A DNA stretch of 64,000 nucleotides. Origin: Photobacterium profundum. Its GTDB lineage: Bacteria > Pseudomonadota > Gammaproteobacteria > Enterobacterales > Vibrionaceae. The translations under genes were made by a program, and so were the position numbers. Positions 37,413 through 48,300 of the stretch are shown in pieces. The notes beneath the pieces were generated by a model. That model saw nothing but the letters and a program-made list of their open reading frames with translations. It had not been told where the DNA came from and did not search any database. Location: positions 248,001-312,000 of the forward strand of contig NZ_PYOD01000001.1 of NCBI RefSeq assembly GCF_003026285.1. Reading direction: 5' to 3'. Within the stretch, counting starts at the first letter, position 1. Every line of letters starts with the position of its first letter.

Positions 37413-38165
37413 ATGCGTATCTACCCTGCAAAGCCGACAAAAGTCTACTTCTATGCCACGTGTTTAGTTGACATGTTTGATCCTGAAGCCGGTCTTGATG
37501 CCATTACATTATTAGAACAACAAGGGCTCGAAGTGATCTTCATTGAAAAACAAACTTGTTGCGGTCAACCGGCTTATAGCTCGGGTTACGATAAAGAAGC
37601 TAAACAAGTCGCACAAAGCCAAATGGATCTCTTTACTGAAAACTGGCCTGTTGTCGTATTATCAGGCTCTTGTGGTGGCATGATGCATCATCACTACCGT
37701 CGTTTATTTAAAGACGATGAAAACCAAGTGCACGTGGATGCTTTCTGCGATCGTGTATTTGAGCTGACTGAATTTTTGGTTAACGTCTGTCGAGTAAAGC
37801 TCAACGATAAAGGAGAAAGCACGTCAGTTGTTATGCATACCTCATGCGCTGCTCGTCGTGAAATGAACGTGCACGTTACTGCAACTCAGCTGCTTACTCA
37901 ACTCGATAATGTAGAAATTCGTGAGCAATCCTATGAGACAGAATGTTGTGGCTTTGGTGGTACTTTCGCAGTACGTCATCCTAATATAAGCCAAGCCATG
38001 GTCGAAGATAAAACTCGCCATTTATCAGATACCCGAGCCAGTGAATTTGTCAGTGCTGATTGGGGCTGTTTGCTCAATATTAACGGTGCGCTGGAATACC
38101 AAGGTAAACCTATGCGTGGCCGTCACCTTGCGAGCTTTTTATTAGAGCGAACGGGAGGAAAATAA
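37413..38165 (+). CDS. lldE: Lactate utilisation Fe-S oxidoreductase subunit (LldE/LutA)
   Basis: A 250-aa protein made of two CCG (cysteine-rich) domains, CCGQPAYSSG near residue 49 and ECCGFGGTFAV near 171, as in LutA/GlpC-type subunits. With LldF and LldG it forms the L-lactate dehydrogenase complex known in Shewanella and Bacillus, oxidising lactate to pyruvate. The ATG has AAGGAG upstream. Only one base separates its stop from the lldF start. Confidence 0.94.
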   Translation: MRIYPAKPTKVYFYATCLVDMFDPEAGLDAITLLEQQGLEVIFIEKQTCCGQPAYSSGYDKEAKQVAQSQMDLFTENWPVVVLSGSCGGMMHHHYRRLFKDDENQVHVDAFCDRVFELTEFLVNVCRVKLNDKGESTSVVMHTSCAARREMNVHVTATQLLTQLDNVEIREQSYETECCGFGGTFAVRHPNISQAMVEDKTRHLSDTRASEFVSADWGCLLNINGALEYQGKPMRGRHLASFLLERTGGK

Positions 38166-38166
38166 G

Positions 38167-39627
38167 ATGAGCCAATCAAATAACGGCGTTCATATACAAG
38201 AACAGGCACCAGAACATTTTCATGACCAAGCCAAAGCGGCACTCGCCGATCCACAACTACGTCAAAACTTTCGTGGCGCAATGGACTACTTGCAAGACAA
38301 ACGCAAAACAGCTTTTTCTAATCCTGTAGAAGAAAAACACATTCGCGATTTATCTGAAGCGATTCGTCAACGTTGCCTTAGCAAGCTGCCTGATTTACTC
38401 GAACAACTTGAAACCAATTGTATGAACAATGGCATTCAGGTGCATTGGGCACAAAATGCTGAAGAAGCTAACTCGATTATTGCCACTATTTCTCAAAACC
38501 ATAATGCAAAAAGCATTGTAAAAGGCAAATCGATGGTGAGTGAAGAAATTGAACTCAACCACGAAATGGCAAAACTGGGTATCGAGTGTTTAGAAAGTGA
38601 TATGGGCGAATACATCGTTCAACTCGATGGTGATAAGCCCTCACATATTATCATGCCTGCGATTCATAAAAACAAACAAGAAGTCAGTGATACGTTTGAG
38701 AAGAACCTCGATAATTTCACACCAACAGTTGATGTTGATGAGCTGATCCAAACAGGACGTAGCCGTTTACGTCAAAAATTTCATGATGCTGATATTGGCT
38801 TATCTGGGGTTAACTTTGCTGTCGCAGAAACAGGCACGTTATGTCTCGTCGAAAACGAAGGTAACGGCCGCATGTGTACAACAGTGCCGAATGTACATAT
38901 CGCGATTACTGGTATCGAAAAAGTGGTGGAGTTCTTAACCGATGTACCACCGCTTTATAGTGCATTAACTCGCTCTGCTACCGGACAAGCGATTACCACC
39001 TACTTCAATATGATCAGTTCACCTCGTCGTGATGGTGAATTAGATGGTCCTGAAGAAGTGCATCTTGTATTGCTTGATAACGGTCGTTCACAGGCGTTTC
39101 GCGATGAAGAAATGCGAAAAACACTGCAATGTATTCGTTGTGGTGCCTGCATGAACCACTGCCCTGTTTATACCCGCATTGGTGGGCATGCTTATGGCAC
39201 CGTTTACCCCGGGCCGATTGGCAAAATCATTTCTCCCCATATGATGGGTCTGGAGAAAACCAAAGATCTGGTCACAGCATCGAGTTTATGTGGGGCATGC
39301 GGCGAAGTATGCCCTGTTCGGATCCCTATTCCTGAAATGCTACAACGCTTACGCAATGAAGCTAAAAACCCGCCAAAACCCGGTATACCAGCGATTAAAG
39401 GGCAAGAAGCCGTAGCCAGTAAAGCTGAATCTTTGGCCATGAAAGGGTTTGCATTTGCAGCATCACATCCGTCGATTTATCACATGGGTACATGGTCAGC
39501 CACCAAGATGAAAGCTTTGATGCCCAGTAACCTAGGGCCATGGACGCAATGCCGAACAGCGCCTAAACCCGCCAGTAAAACCTTGCACCAATTAATCAAA
39601 GATCGGAAACAGGGAGAAAAATCATGA
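38167..39627 (+). CDS. lldF: Lactate utilisation Fe-S protein (LldF/LutB)
   Basis: A 486-aa subunit. The N-terminal LUD-type domain (GVNFAVAETGTLCLVENEGNGRM near 215) is followed by two [4Fe-4S] motifs, CIRCGACMNHCP near residue 323 and CGACGEVCP near 373, and a C-terminal tail with LutB features. It is the central electron-transfer subunit of the lactate dehydrogenase complex. Overlaps lldG by four bases (ATGA). Confidence 0.94.
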   Translation: MSQSNNGVHIQEQAPEHFHDQAKAALADPQLRQNFRGAMDYLQDKRKTAFSNPVEEKHIRDLSEAIRQRCLSKLPDLLEQLETNCMNNGIQVHWAQNAEEANSIIATISQNHNAKSIVKGKSMVSEEIELNHEMAKLGIECLESDMGEYIVQLDGDKPSHIIMPAIHKNKQEVSDTFEKNLDNFTPTVDVDELIQTGRSRLRQKFHDADIGLSGVNFAVAETGTLCLVENEGNGRMCTTVPNVHIAITGIEKVVEFLTDVPPLYSALTRSATGQAITTYFNMISSPRRDGELDGPEEVHLVLLDNGRSQAFRDEEMRKTLQCIRCGACMNHCPVYTRIGGHAYGTVYPGPIGKIISPHMMGLEKTKDLVTASSLCGACGEVCPVRIPIPEMLQRLRNEAKNPPKPGIPAIKGQEAVASKAESLAMKGFAFAASHPSIYHMGTWSATKMKALMPSNLGPWTQCRTAPKPASKTLHQLIKDRKQGEKS

Positions 39628-40319
39628 GTACAGCAAGAAATGCGATTCTATCCCGTCTTCGTGACGCCGAGCCTGAAGCAAAAGCAATGGAGGCCATCAC
39701 CTATCAACCGTGGGTAAGCAACGATGCTCAACTCACAAGACAACGCTTTATTGATGGTTTATCTGCCAGCCATGCTGAAATTATTTCAACAGAGCGTGAT
39801 GCATTAAATAACGTCATTAAAAACATCGTTGTAAGTAAGCAGTTTTCGCGCATCGCATTAGGCACCGCAGGTGAATTTCATTCCGATATAGTGCAAGCGA
39901 CTCAATCTTTGGCAAAAGGTTCATTAGACACAAAGTCATTAGAAACACCAGCAATAGAAACAATGCCGTTTGATTGTGACATCAGTGATTTGAAGTCAGC
40001 GCTATTTAATGATGTCGATGCTGGTATTACCCATTGCCGTGCGGGTATTGCAGATACAGGTACATTAGTGTTGTGGCCAGACATTTCAGAACCAAGAACT
40101 CTTTCATTAGTCCCACCATGTCACATTGCCTTGATAAAACGCTCGACCATTGTGAGCAACTTTGCTGAACTCATGGTAACGCAAGCATGGCAGAACAATA
40201 TGCCAACCAATATCGTCTTAGTTTCTGGTCCATCTAAAACCGCCGATATACAGCAAACACTGGCTTATGGTGCACATGGCCCAAGCCAGTTGGTAGTGAT
40301 TTTGATTGAGGATATGTAA
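39624..40319 (+). CDS. lldG: Lactate utilisation protein LldG/LutC
   Basis: A 231-aa LUD-domain protein, third subunit of the LldEFG complex. The conserved AGIADTGTLVLWP segment near residue 140 and the closing DIQQTLAYGAHGPSQLVVILIE are the marks of LutC. No cysteine clusters. Starts within the lldF stop and ends four bases before the next gene, so all four are one transcript. Confidence 0.92.
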   Translation: MSTARNAILSRLRDAEPEAKAMEAITYQPWVSNDAQLTRQRFIDGLSASHAEIISTERDALNNVIKNIVVSKQFSRIALGTAGEFHSDIVQATQSLAKGSLDTKSLETPAIETMPFDCDISDLKSALFNDVDAGITHCRAGIADTGTLVLWPDISEPRTLSLVPPCHIALIKRSTIVSNFAELMVTQAWQNNMPTNIVLVSGPSKTADIQQTLAYGAHGPSQLVVILIEDM

Positions 40320-40323
40320 TGTA

Positions 40324-43137
40324 ATGGAATATAACTACCAGCAACTCAAAAATATGTTGGCGACTCGTCTTGCTCCAGACAGAATTTTCACCGAAGAAGC
40401 CCAGCTTCTTGCCTACGGTACGGATGCTAGCTTTTACCGTTTACTTCCCAAAATGGTTGTACGGTTAAAAGATCTTGATGAAGTTATTTTCACCATTCAA
40501 GCTTGTGATCAACTCAATATTCCTTGTACATTTCGTGCAGCAGGCACCAGCCTATCTGGGCAGGCTGTATCAGACTCTGTATTAATTACATTGACTGATG
40601 ATTGGCGTGAGCACAAAATTTACGATGACGGACATAAAATCACCCTACAGCCGGGTGTTATTGGGGCTGACGCGAACAAATACCTCGAGTCGTTCGGTCG
40701 TAAAATAGGGCCAGATCCTGCCTCTATCAACACCTGTAAAATTGGGGGCATCGCAGCAAACAATGCCAGTGGCATGTGCTGCGGTACGGCACAAAATTCT
40801 TACCGTACTGTTGACAGCATGAAGCTAGTCTTTGCCGACGGTACGCTACTCGATACAGCCAGTGAAGAAAGTATTGTCGCTTTTGAAAATAAACAGCCCA
40901 AATTAATATCAGGTATTAAAAACCTGTGCACCGATGTCAGAAATAATGTCGAATTAGCCCAGCGTATTCGTCATAAATATCGCCTGAAAAATACCACTGG
41001 CTACTCACTCAATGCGTTAGTCGACTATTCCGATCCGATCGACGTGATCAAGCATTTAATGATCGGATCCGAAGGCACATTAGGCTTCATTGCTGAGATT
41101 ACCTACAACACAGTGATCGAACACCCGTATAAAGCCTCAGCATTGATCGTTTTTAACAGCATTGAAGAAGCTAGCCAAGCGGTTACCGCTTTAGCCAAAG
41201 ATCCCGTATCAGCCGTCGAGATGATGGATGGTCGCGCGATGCGTTCAGTGGCAGACAAACCGGGAATGCCTGATTTTATTCAGCACTTAAATTTAGAAGC
41301 CGGTACGCTGTTAATTGAATCACGCGCCAGTAACCAAACAACGTTAGATCAACAGTGTGACGTTATCATGCAAACAGTCGCGCAATTTAATGTGATTGAA
41401 TCAATCTCTTTCACTACCGATGCCCACACTGTTGCCACCTTATGGGGCATCCGTAAAGGTATGTTCCCCGCAGTTGGCGCTGTACGCGAAGTTGGCACTA
41501 GCGTTATTATTGAAGACGTCGCTTTTCCCGTTGAAAATTTGGCAGCAGGTGTACGTGACTTACAACAGCTCTTTGACCAATTCCATTACGACGAAGCCAT
41601 TATTTTTGGTCATGCACTTGAAGGTAACTTACATTTTGTTTTCACTCAGGGTTTTGAATCACCCGATGAAATACAACGTTATGGTGATTTCATGGATTCC
41701 GTGGCTGAATTAGTTGCGGTCAAATATCAAGGGTCATTAAAAGCAGAACACGGCACAGGGCGTAACATGGCACCGTATGTCGAACTGGAATGGGGTAAAG
41801 ATGGCTATGCCTTAATACAGCAGATCAAAGCATTGTTTGATCCCCGTGGCATATTAAACCCTGGAGTAATTATTAATGATGATCCTCAATCACACATTAA
41901 AAACCTGAAACCTATGCCGAAAGCTGACGATCTGATTGATCGTTGTATTGAGTGTGGTTTCTGTGAACCCGTATGCCCTTCTCGTACGCTTACTTTATCG
42001 CCACGCCAACGTATTGTGCTATACCGCGAGATTCAACGTCGAGAAGCCGCTGGCGAAACCGCCAATTCAGCAGCATTACGTGACGTATTTGAATACCAAG
42101 GACTAGACACTTGTGCGGCGACAGGATTATGTGCTGATCGCTGCCCTGTAGGTATCAATACAGGCGATCTGGTGAAAAAATTGCGTACTGCCAAGTACCA
42201 GAAATTTACCCCTATTGCCCGCTGGACAGCAGATCATTTCACTGCAACGACCAAAATGGTGAATGTCGGGCTTAAAGCCAATGAACTCGCTCAGAAAGTG
42301 CTGGGTGAAAAAGCAGTCGGCAAAGTGACCAACGGTATCCGTAATCTAACCGGTGGTAAAACACCTATTTGGATGCCGGAAATACCAACCTCAAATCGCC
42401 ACCAGCCCAAAAACACAAAAGCACACACTGGAGTCAATAAAAAGGTGGTGTATTTGCCCTCATGTGCCAGCCGCACTATGGGCCAGCAAGCGGGTAATAC
42501 CGATAGTCGATCACTTACTGAAGTAACCACATCGCTGATTAAAAAAGCAGGTTTTGACATCATCATTCCTAAATCTTTAGCTGATCAATGTTGTGGCATG
42601 CCTTACGACAGCAAAGGCATGACTGCACTGGCAAAGCAAAAATCACAACAATTAGAAGATGTGCTATGGCAAGCAAGCGAGCAAGGAAAGTGGCCTGTGT
42701 TAATGGATACCAGCCCTTGTGCCAAGCGCAGTATTGAGCAATTTACGCAGCCAATGGAAGTATTAGAGCCCACAGGTTTCGTACTCAAATATTTGCTCAA
42801 CTATTTAAGTATTTCACCGATTGAAGAAACGGTAATGTTACATGTTACTTGTAGTTCACGACGAATGGGCTTAGAAAACAGTATGCTTGAATTAGCCAAT
42901 GCCTGTGCATCTGAAGTAATTATTCCCGAACATATTCAATGCTGTGGATGGGCGGGTGATAAAGGCTTTACCACGCCAGAACTTAACGCTGCAGCTGTAC
43001 ACCCACTAAAAGAACAAGTACCCAATAACTGTACACGTGGATTCAGTAACAGCCGTACCTGTGAAATAGGATTATCCCACCATAGTGGCATTCCCTATCA
43101 ATCAATCTTGTATTTAGTCGATGAAGCGACAGCTTAA
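40324..43137 (+). CDS. dld-II: FAD- and Fe-S-containing D-lactate dehydrogenase (Dld-II type)
   Basis: A 937-aa membrane-associated respiratory dehydrogenase. Residues about 35-260 form a PCMH FAD domain (FRAAGTSLSGQAVSDSVLI), then an FAD-oxidase C domain (LKAEHGTGRNMAPYVE). The Fe-S part has CIECGFCEPVCPSR near 541 and CAATGLCADRCPVG near 600, and two CCG motifs, QCCGMPYDSKG and QCCGWAGDKG. Shewanella Dld-II has this layout. I chose ATG 40324; the frame opens from a TTG at 40306 inside lldG. Together with LldEFG it lets the cell use both lactate stereoisomers. Confidence 0.92.
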   Translation: MEYNYQQLKNMLATRLAPDRIFTEEAQLLAYGTDASFYRLLPKMVVRLKDLDEVIFTIQACDQLNIPCTFRAAGTSLSGQAVSDSVLITLTDDWREHKIYDDGHKITLQPGVIGADANKYLESFGRKIGPDPASINTCKIGGIAANNASGMCCGTAQNSYRTVDSMKLVFADGTLLDTASEESIVAFENKQPKLISGIKNLCTDVRNNVELAQRIRHKYRLKNTTGYSLNALVDYSDPIDVIKHLMIGSEGTLGFIAEITYNTVIEHPYKASALIVFNSIEEASQAVTALAKDPVSAVEMMDGRAMRSVADKPGMPDFIQHLNLEAGTLLIESRASNQTTLDQQCDVIMQTVAQFNVIESISFTTDAHTVATLWGIRKGMFPAVGAVREVGTSVIIEDVAFPVENLAAGVRDLQQLFDQFHYDEAIIFGHALEGNLHFVFTQGFESPDEIQRYGDFMDSVAELVAVKYQGSLKAEHGTGRNMAPYVELEWGKDGYALIQQIKALFDPRGILNPGVIINDDPQSHIKNLKPMPKADDLIDRCIECGFCEPVCPSRTLTLSPRQRIVLYREIQRREAAGETANSAALRDVFEYQGLDTCAATGLCADRCPVGINTGDLVKKLRTAKYQKFTPIARWTADHFTATTKMVNVGLKANELAQKVLGEKAVGKVTNGIRNLTGGKTPIWMPEIPTSNRHQPKNTKAHTGVNKKVVYLPSCASRTMGQQAGNTDSRSLTEVTTSLIKKAGFDIIIPKSLADQCCGMPYDSKGMTALAKQKSQQLEDVLWQASEQGKWPVLMDTSPCAKRSIEQFTQPMEVLEPTGFVLKYLLNYLSISPIEETVMLHVTCSSRRMGLENSMLELANACASEVIIPEHIQCCGWAGDKGFTTPELNAAAVHPLKEQVPNNCTRGFSNSRTCEIGLSHHSGIPYQSILYLVDEATA

Positions 43138-43170
43138 TATATAGACTTATATTCAAAATGACATGAACCA

Positions 43171-43205
43171 TTGCCACCTCGAGATACCATCATCTACTGT
43201 GGCAA
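43171..43205. terminator. Terminator between convergent lactate and purine operons
   Basis: TTGCCAC pairs with GTGGCAA, with inner AGAT/ATCT, and is followed on the plus strand by CGGTTTTGCCTTATTCTTTTTTT. It likely ends the lactate operon and may work in both directions. Confidence 0.65.
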
Positions 43206-43302
43206 CGGTTTTGCCTTATTCTTTTTTTATTCTATTCTGCCTGTAGCGTAATAAAGCCACGCCACACATGAAACGCGGCTTCATAGCACTCCGTATTACC
43301 AA

Positions 43303-44679
43303 TTAATTAGCGATCTTTTTTGTACGTTTATCTGGCTTCGTCAGAATCGATTTCGCTGTAATGTTCTTTTCAGGTTCTTCATCTTCAAGCTCACTCTTCT
43401 TCGATTTCGGCAGCAACATATTCAATACCACGGTCGCTAATGTCCCGGTCGTTATTCCCGAATGAAACAGCATTTTCAGATCTTCTGGGAAGTGTTGCAG
43501 CAAATTAGGCTCCAAAGTTACTGCCATGCCTGATGCCAAACCGACACAAACCACCAACGCATTACGACGTGAATCTGCCGCTTTCAATAACATGCGAATA
43601 CCGGCATACGCAATCATGCCAAACATTACAAAGCCGACCCCGCCCAATACCGGTTTAGGCACAGTAACCGCCAATGCGGCGACTTTAGGAAACAAACCGC
43701 CAAGGATCAGTAGCCCCCCAGTGACACCAACAACAAAACGGCTGGCAACGCCACTAATACCGACAATACCAACGTTCTGGCTAAAGCTCGCAACTGGCAT
43801 CGCGGTTAGCAATGCACCAAAGGTACTGCCTAAACCATCACCAAGTAGCCCCCGTTTTAGATCTTTCCCTGACACTTCCACATGACAATTACTGCCTAGT
43901 GCCATGAAGTCACCGGTTGCTTCTGCCACCACCACGATATAGACCAAGGTCATGCTAATAATGGCAGGCAGTGAGAATGTCATGCCGTATTTCAACGGCT
44001 CAGGCATCGCAAACCATGATGCGTCAGACAATTGTTGCAGGTCGACCATACCCATTGGTAGAGCGATGAGATAACCAACAGCCAAGCCGACCACTATCGC
44101 CGATGCGGCTACTGCGCCTTTACAAAAAACGGAAACACCAATCACTACCGCCAATGAAACTGCGGCCAAAAAGATTTTGGGTAACGAGGCAAATTCAGGG
44201 CTTCCGGCTGGCGCATCACCAATCCAGCTCATGGCGACAGGCAAAATAGTCAAGCCAATCAGGGTCACCACGACACCACTCACCAAGGTAGGAAAGAGCT
44301 TCCGGATATATTCCATATAGAAACTGGCAATAATCACCATAAAGGAACCGACAAACGCTGCGCCGATAATACCGGACATACCTTGGTTCGTTCCGATCGC
44401 AATACACGTACCCAAGAACGCAAAACTGGATCCCATCACAACGGGTAAACGAATCCCAACCGGCCCGACACCGATACATTGCACGATGGTCGCAATACCA
44501 GATACAAACAACGATGCACTGATGAGCGTCACTATTTCATCCGGTGGTAATCCTATCGATCCACCCACGATCAGGGGGACCGCCACTATCCCGCCGATTG
44601 ATGCCAACATGTGTTGTAGCGCGAGAAAGAAGGTCACTCCCTGGGGAGGCTTTTCGTTCAGCTTGTACAGTAACTTCAT
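43303..44679 (-). CDS. NCS2-family purine (xanthine/uric acid) permease
   Basis: Inner-membrane nucleobase:cation symporter of 458 aa with about 14 hydrophobic segments. It has the NCS2 opening FFLALQHMLASIGGIVAVPLIVGG and, near residue 260, the AEATGDFMALG motif containing the conserved acidic residue. QNVGIVGISGVASR near 305 is the NCS2 signature of the xanthine/urate (XanP/UacT) branch. ATG 44679 follows GAGG; the frame is open to 44730. Third gene after the two xanthine dehydrogenase genes, which fits purine uptake for oxidation. Confidence 0.9.
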   Translation of the reverse strand: MKLLYKLNEKPPQGVTFFLALQHMLASIGGIVAVPLIVGGSIGLPPDEIVTLISASLFVSGIATIVQCIGVGPVGIRLPVVMGSSFAFLGTCIAIGTNQGMSGIIGAAFVGSFMVIIASFYMEYIRKLFPTLVSGVVVTLIGLTILPVAMSWIGDAPAGSPEFASLPKIFLAAVSLAVVIGVSVFCKGAVAASAIVVGLAVGYLIALPMGMVDLQQLSDASWFAMPEPLKYGMTFSLPAIISMTLVYIVVVAEATGDFMALGSNCHVEVSGKDLKRGLLGDGLGSTFGALLTAMPVASFSQNVGIVGISGVASRFVVGVTGGLLILGGLFPKVAALAVTVPKPVLGGVGFVMFGMIAYAGIRMLLKAADSRRNALVVCVGLASGMAVTLEPNLLQHFPEDLKMLFHSGITTGTLATVVLNMLLPKSKKSELEDEEPEKNITAKSILTKPDKRTKKIAN

Positions 44680-44800
44680 TGTTGTATCCTCAATGGTAAA
44701 ACGCATCCGTGCCCCCCCGGGCTTGTGCATAGGCTACCTGCCTCTCACTCAACCGCAGGGGGAAACTCGTTATGAACGGTAGTTATTGAGCTTATAATGG

Positions 44801-45319
44801 CTATTGCTTATCCTTGTCGTGATTACGCGCGATTACGGCTTTGACGGAGTTCATGATCGGTTGGTACCCCGTACAACGGCATAAGTTGCCTTCCAGCGCG
44901 TCCATGATTTCGTCGTCAGATGGGGTGGGCTTTTTATCTAATAATGCTTTAGTACTCATCAACACACCCGGCGTACAAAATCCACATTGCACTCCTCCTT
45001 CTTCAATGAAAGATTGTTGCAGTTGATTGGCTAACGGATCCTCAGCCACGCCTTCAATCGTGGTGATTTCGGCACCATTACATTGCGCCGCCAACACCAT
45101 ACAAGAACACACAGCTTCTTGGTTCATGATGACAGTACATGCCCCGCACTCACCCACCGAACAGCCCTCTTTGGTGCCGGTGTGTCCTAAATCATTGCGC
45201 ACCAAATCCAATAGTCGGGTGTTACCGTCAACATCCAACAAATGCAGTTTGCCGTTCACCGTTAGACGAATACGCGTAGCTTCGCGTTGATCAATCGCTG
45301 TCGCTTGTAATTCATTCAT
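44801..45319 (-). CDS. Xanthine dehydrogenase-type [2Fe-2S] subunit
   Basis: A 172-aa small subunit of a molybdenum hydroxylase. The plant-ferredoxin half holds CSVGECGACTV plus a later Cys, and the helical half holds CGFCTPG and CRCTG, giving two [2Fe-2S] centres that pass electrons from Moco to FAD. It overlaps the large-subunit gene by four bases. About 120 bases separate it from the permease. Confidence 0.93.
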   Translation of the reverse strand: MNELQATAIDQREATRIRLTVNGKLHLLDVDGNTRLLDLVRNDLGHTGTKEGCSVGECGACTVIMNQEAVCSCMVLAAQCNGAEITTIEGVAEDPLANQLQQSFIEEGGVQCGFCTPGVLMSTKALLDKKPTPSDDEIMDALEGNLCRCTGYQPIMNSVKAVIARNHDKDKQ

Positions 45320-48300
45320 TGCGAAACTCCTTCTGCTTGCTCTGCACGAATCTCATTCATCAAATCACGGAACATATTGGTGAAGACTGGTTGCTTGTAT
45401 TTCGCCGACCAACGCCCGCCAATTGCAGTATCAATAGCATCCATCAGTACCGCTTCTGCACGTAATAACCGTTCTTCGTCGAGTGGATAGCCTAGTAATT
45501 CATCTTCAACCGCAGTTAAGCGTTGTGGTTTACTGAACAATGCCCCATCAACCAAGCGGCAAGTCGACACATGCCCTTCTTCATCAAATGCCATCAAGCA
45601 GCTTAGGCTCAAGCGGGTAATGTTGAGCGCATTGCGTCGCCCCAGTTGGCTGTACTTCTGGATATAACCACAAGAGCGGGATGATATTTGAGTAGGCAGC
45701 TTAGGTAAGATCACTTTGGTGAGCAGTTCGCCAGTCTGTAATTCTGTGCGATACCCTCCTGTGATGAACGCAGATAGCGGCATACGGCGAGCAATGACGC
45801 CTTCGCACGCACCCTCTGATAGGGAGGAGCTCGCCATACGAAGCTCAACTTCGGCGCCGTAGATCATCAGTGGAGGAACAGAATCAGCACACGGTGCCGC
45901 ATTAACGATGTTACCGCCGACTGTAGCGCGGTTGCGGATCTGGTGGGAACCAATGGTGTGGCAGGCAGTTGCCAATAACGGGAAGTTCTCCGCTATGGCC
46001 GGATGCTCTACCAAGCAATTAAAGTGCACACCACCACCGATAGTGACATGGGTATCGTCTTCGATAATTTCGCACAAGCCTTGCAAGTCAGCAATATTGA
46101 CCAACTTACGCTCGCCACTTTGCATACGACCTTGCACCAACACATCGGTGCCGCCAGCAATCGCGGTGGCCTTACCATCTTGCAACAACGACAATGCTTG
46201 AGTAAGTGATGCGGGATTTACCACCGAAAAGCCCGTTAAGCGGTGGGTATGTTTCTTCTCTTCCGATTTGAGCATCTGCTCACTTTGACGCGCAGGTTTC
46301 TTGAGATTATAGCCCAACACTAATTGCTCAAGGGTCAGTGGTAATTGGCGCATACGTTTATTGAGTGCAAAACTGACTGCATTATTGATTGCTGCCGCCG
46401 CAAGCTCCGTTGCGGGTTCACCAATGCTCTTGGCGCCAAAAGGCCCACCCGCATCCGCATTTTCGACCGCCATAATGGTCATAGGTGGCATATCTTTGAT
46501 GGTCGGTAAGAGGTAGCTATCAAAGTTTTCAGACTTTAGTTCACCATGCTCAATGTTGTAATCTTCCAGTACACCTAAACCAAAACCTTGTGCTATACCG
46601 CCAGCAACTTGACCTTCAAAGCCCACTTGGCTGATCACCTGCCCCACATCATGAACCGCTGTAATATCAAGCAATTCTAATTTACCCGTGCTGGTATCGA
46701 CTTTGAGATCAACGACTTGGCACGCATAGACCCAAGTAAAATACGGGCTACCACAGCCTTGTTCCTCATCCCAACTAATATCTGGCTGATCGAACCAGCC
46801 GTACGCAGCCAGATTCACGCCAGCCCATTTCGCCTTGTTTGCCGCTTCAGCAAACGTGATATGCAAATGAGGTTGTTTGTTATTGCTAATGACACCGTCT
46901 TTCCAAATCGTATCTTCTAGCTCTGCGACCTGAAGAGTTTCGGCAATCACCGAAAAAATACGGGCTTTGATGATGTCAGCGCCATTTTTGACGGCATTGC
47001 CGCCAGTGATCGTGGCGCGCGAGGCAACAGTTGGACCGCCGTCAGAAATCATAGACGTCGGTGGCTCAGTGAAATTCACAGCATCAACAGGCAGACCTAA
47101 GACTTCAGCCGTTATCAACGACATAGTGGTTTGCAATCCTTGACCGTTTTCACATACGCCTGTCGAGATATTCACACTACCATCGGTATTGACTGACACC
47201 AATGCGGATGAGGTATCGGCGCCTTCCGCTCCCATTGAACAGCCTCGGTAGCTAATCGCTAAGCCAATACCATACTTGACCGTGTTATCGGACGCATTCA
47301 ACGCCTTGTACTGTTCCACTTTACTGAGGTATTCTGCTTGCGTTGTTGCCTTTTCCATCACTTCCAGCGCAGACACCGCGTGGTTATCGAATTTCTGCCC
47401 TGTAATGCTATGGCCACCCTGTTTAATCGCGTTTATTTCACGGACAGCTATCGCACTGATGCCACAATGTTCAGCAATTTCATCCATCAAGGATTCATTG
47501 GCGAACACAATTTGTGGCGAACCAAATCCACGCATCGCACCTGTGTATGTGTTGTTGGTGTACACACCTTGAATATCAACACGAACATTCTCAATATCAT
47601 ATGGTCCAGCTGCTTGTACAACAGAACGCCAAGTTACAAACGGCGTGCATGCCGCATATGCCCCACTGTCAGCCAGAATATCAACCTTCATTCCATGAAT
47701 TTTTCCATCACCATCAAAGCCAACTTTATAAGTCATGTGATACGGATGACGCTTGCTGCTCTCGACCATGGACTGTTCACGGGTATAGGTAAACTTCACC
47801 GGACGCTTCGTGAGCATGGCCATCAAACCTGCACGGCATGACAAATGATCTATGGTGTCATCTTTGCCGCCAAACGAACCGCCCATAACAGCTCGGCGCA
47901 CATCGACTTTCGCTTGTGGTAGACCAACATACGACGACACAAAGCCGCGAACACGGTGTGGGTTTTGAATTGACCCTGTCAGAATAAGGTCAGAAGAGGT
48001 AGGATCGAGATAAGCGGTAATAGATTCAGGCTCAATATACGCGTGTTCTTGGAAGCCAATTTGAAACGTTCGCTCAATCACGTGGCTCGATCGTGCAAAC
48101 CCCGCTTCGTAATCACCACGCTGAGTATGATGTGTCGCCACCACATTCGAAGGCTTATCGGGATGAATACGACGCACATCAGGTTTGAGCGCATCATGTA
48201 CATCCGAAATCGGCGAATATGGCGTGTATTCCACTTTGATTTTATCTGCCGCCAGACACGCCGCTTCATAGGTTTCAGCGACCACCACAGCCACTACGTC

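Noticed and set aside
47338..47841. 167-codon ORF on the plus strand within the xanthine dehydrogenase gene
   Set aside because: Antisense to a catalytic region that is clearly coding on the minus strand; no start signal.
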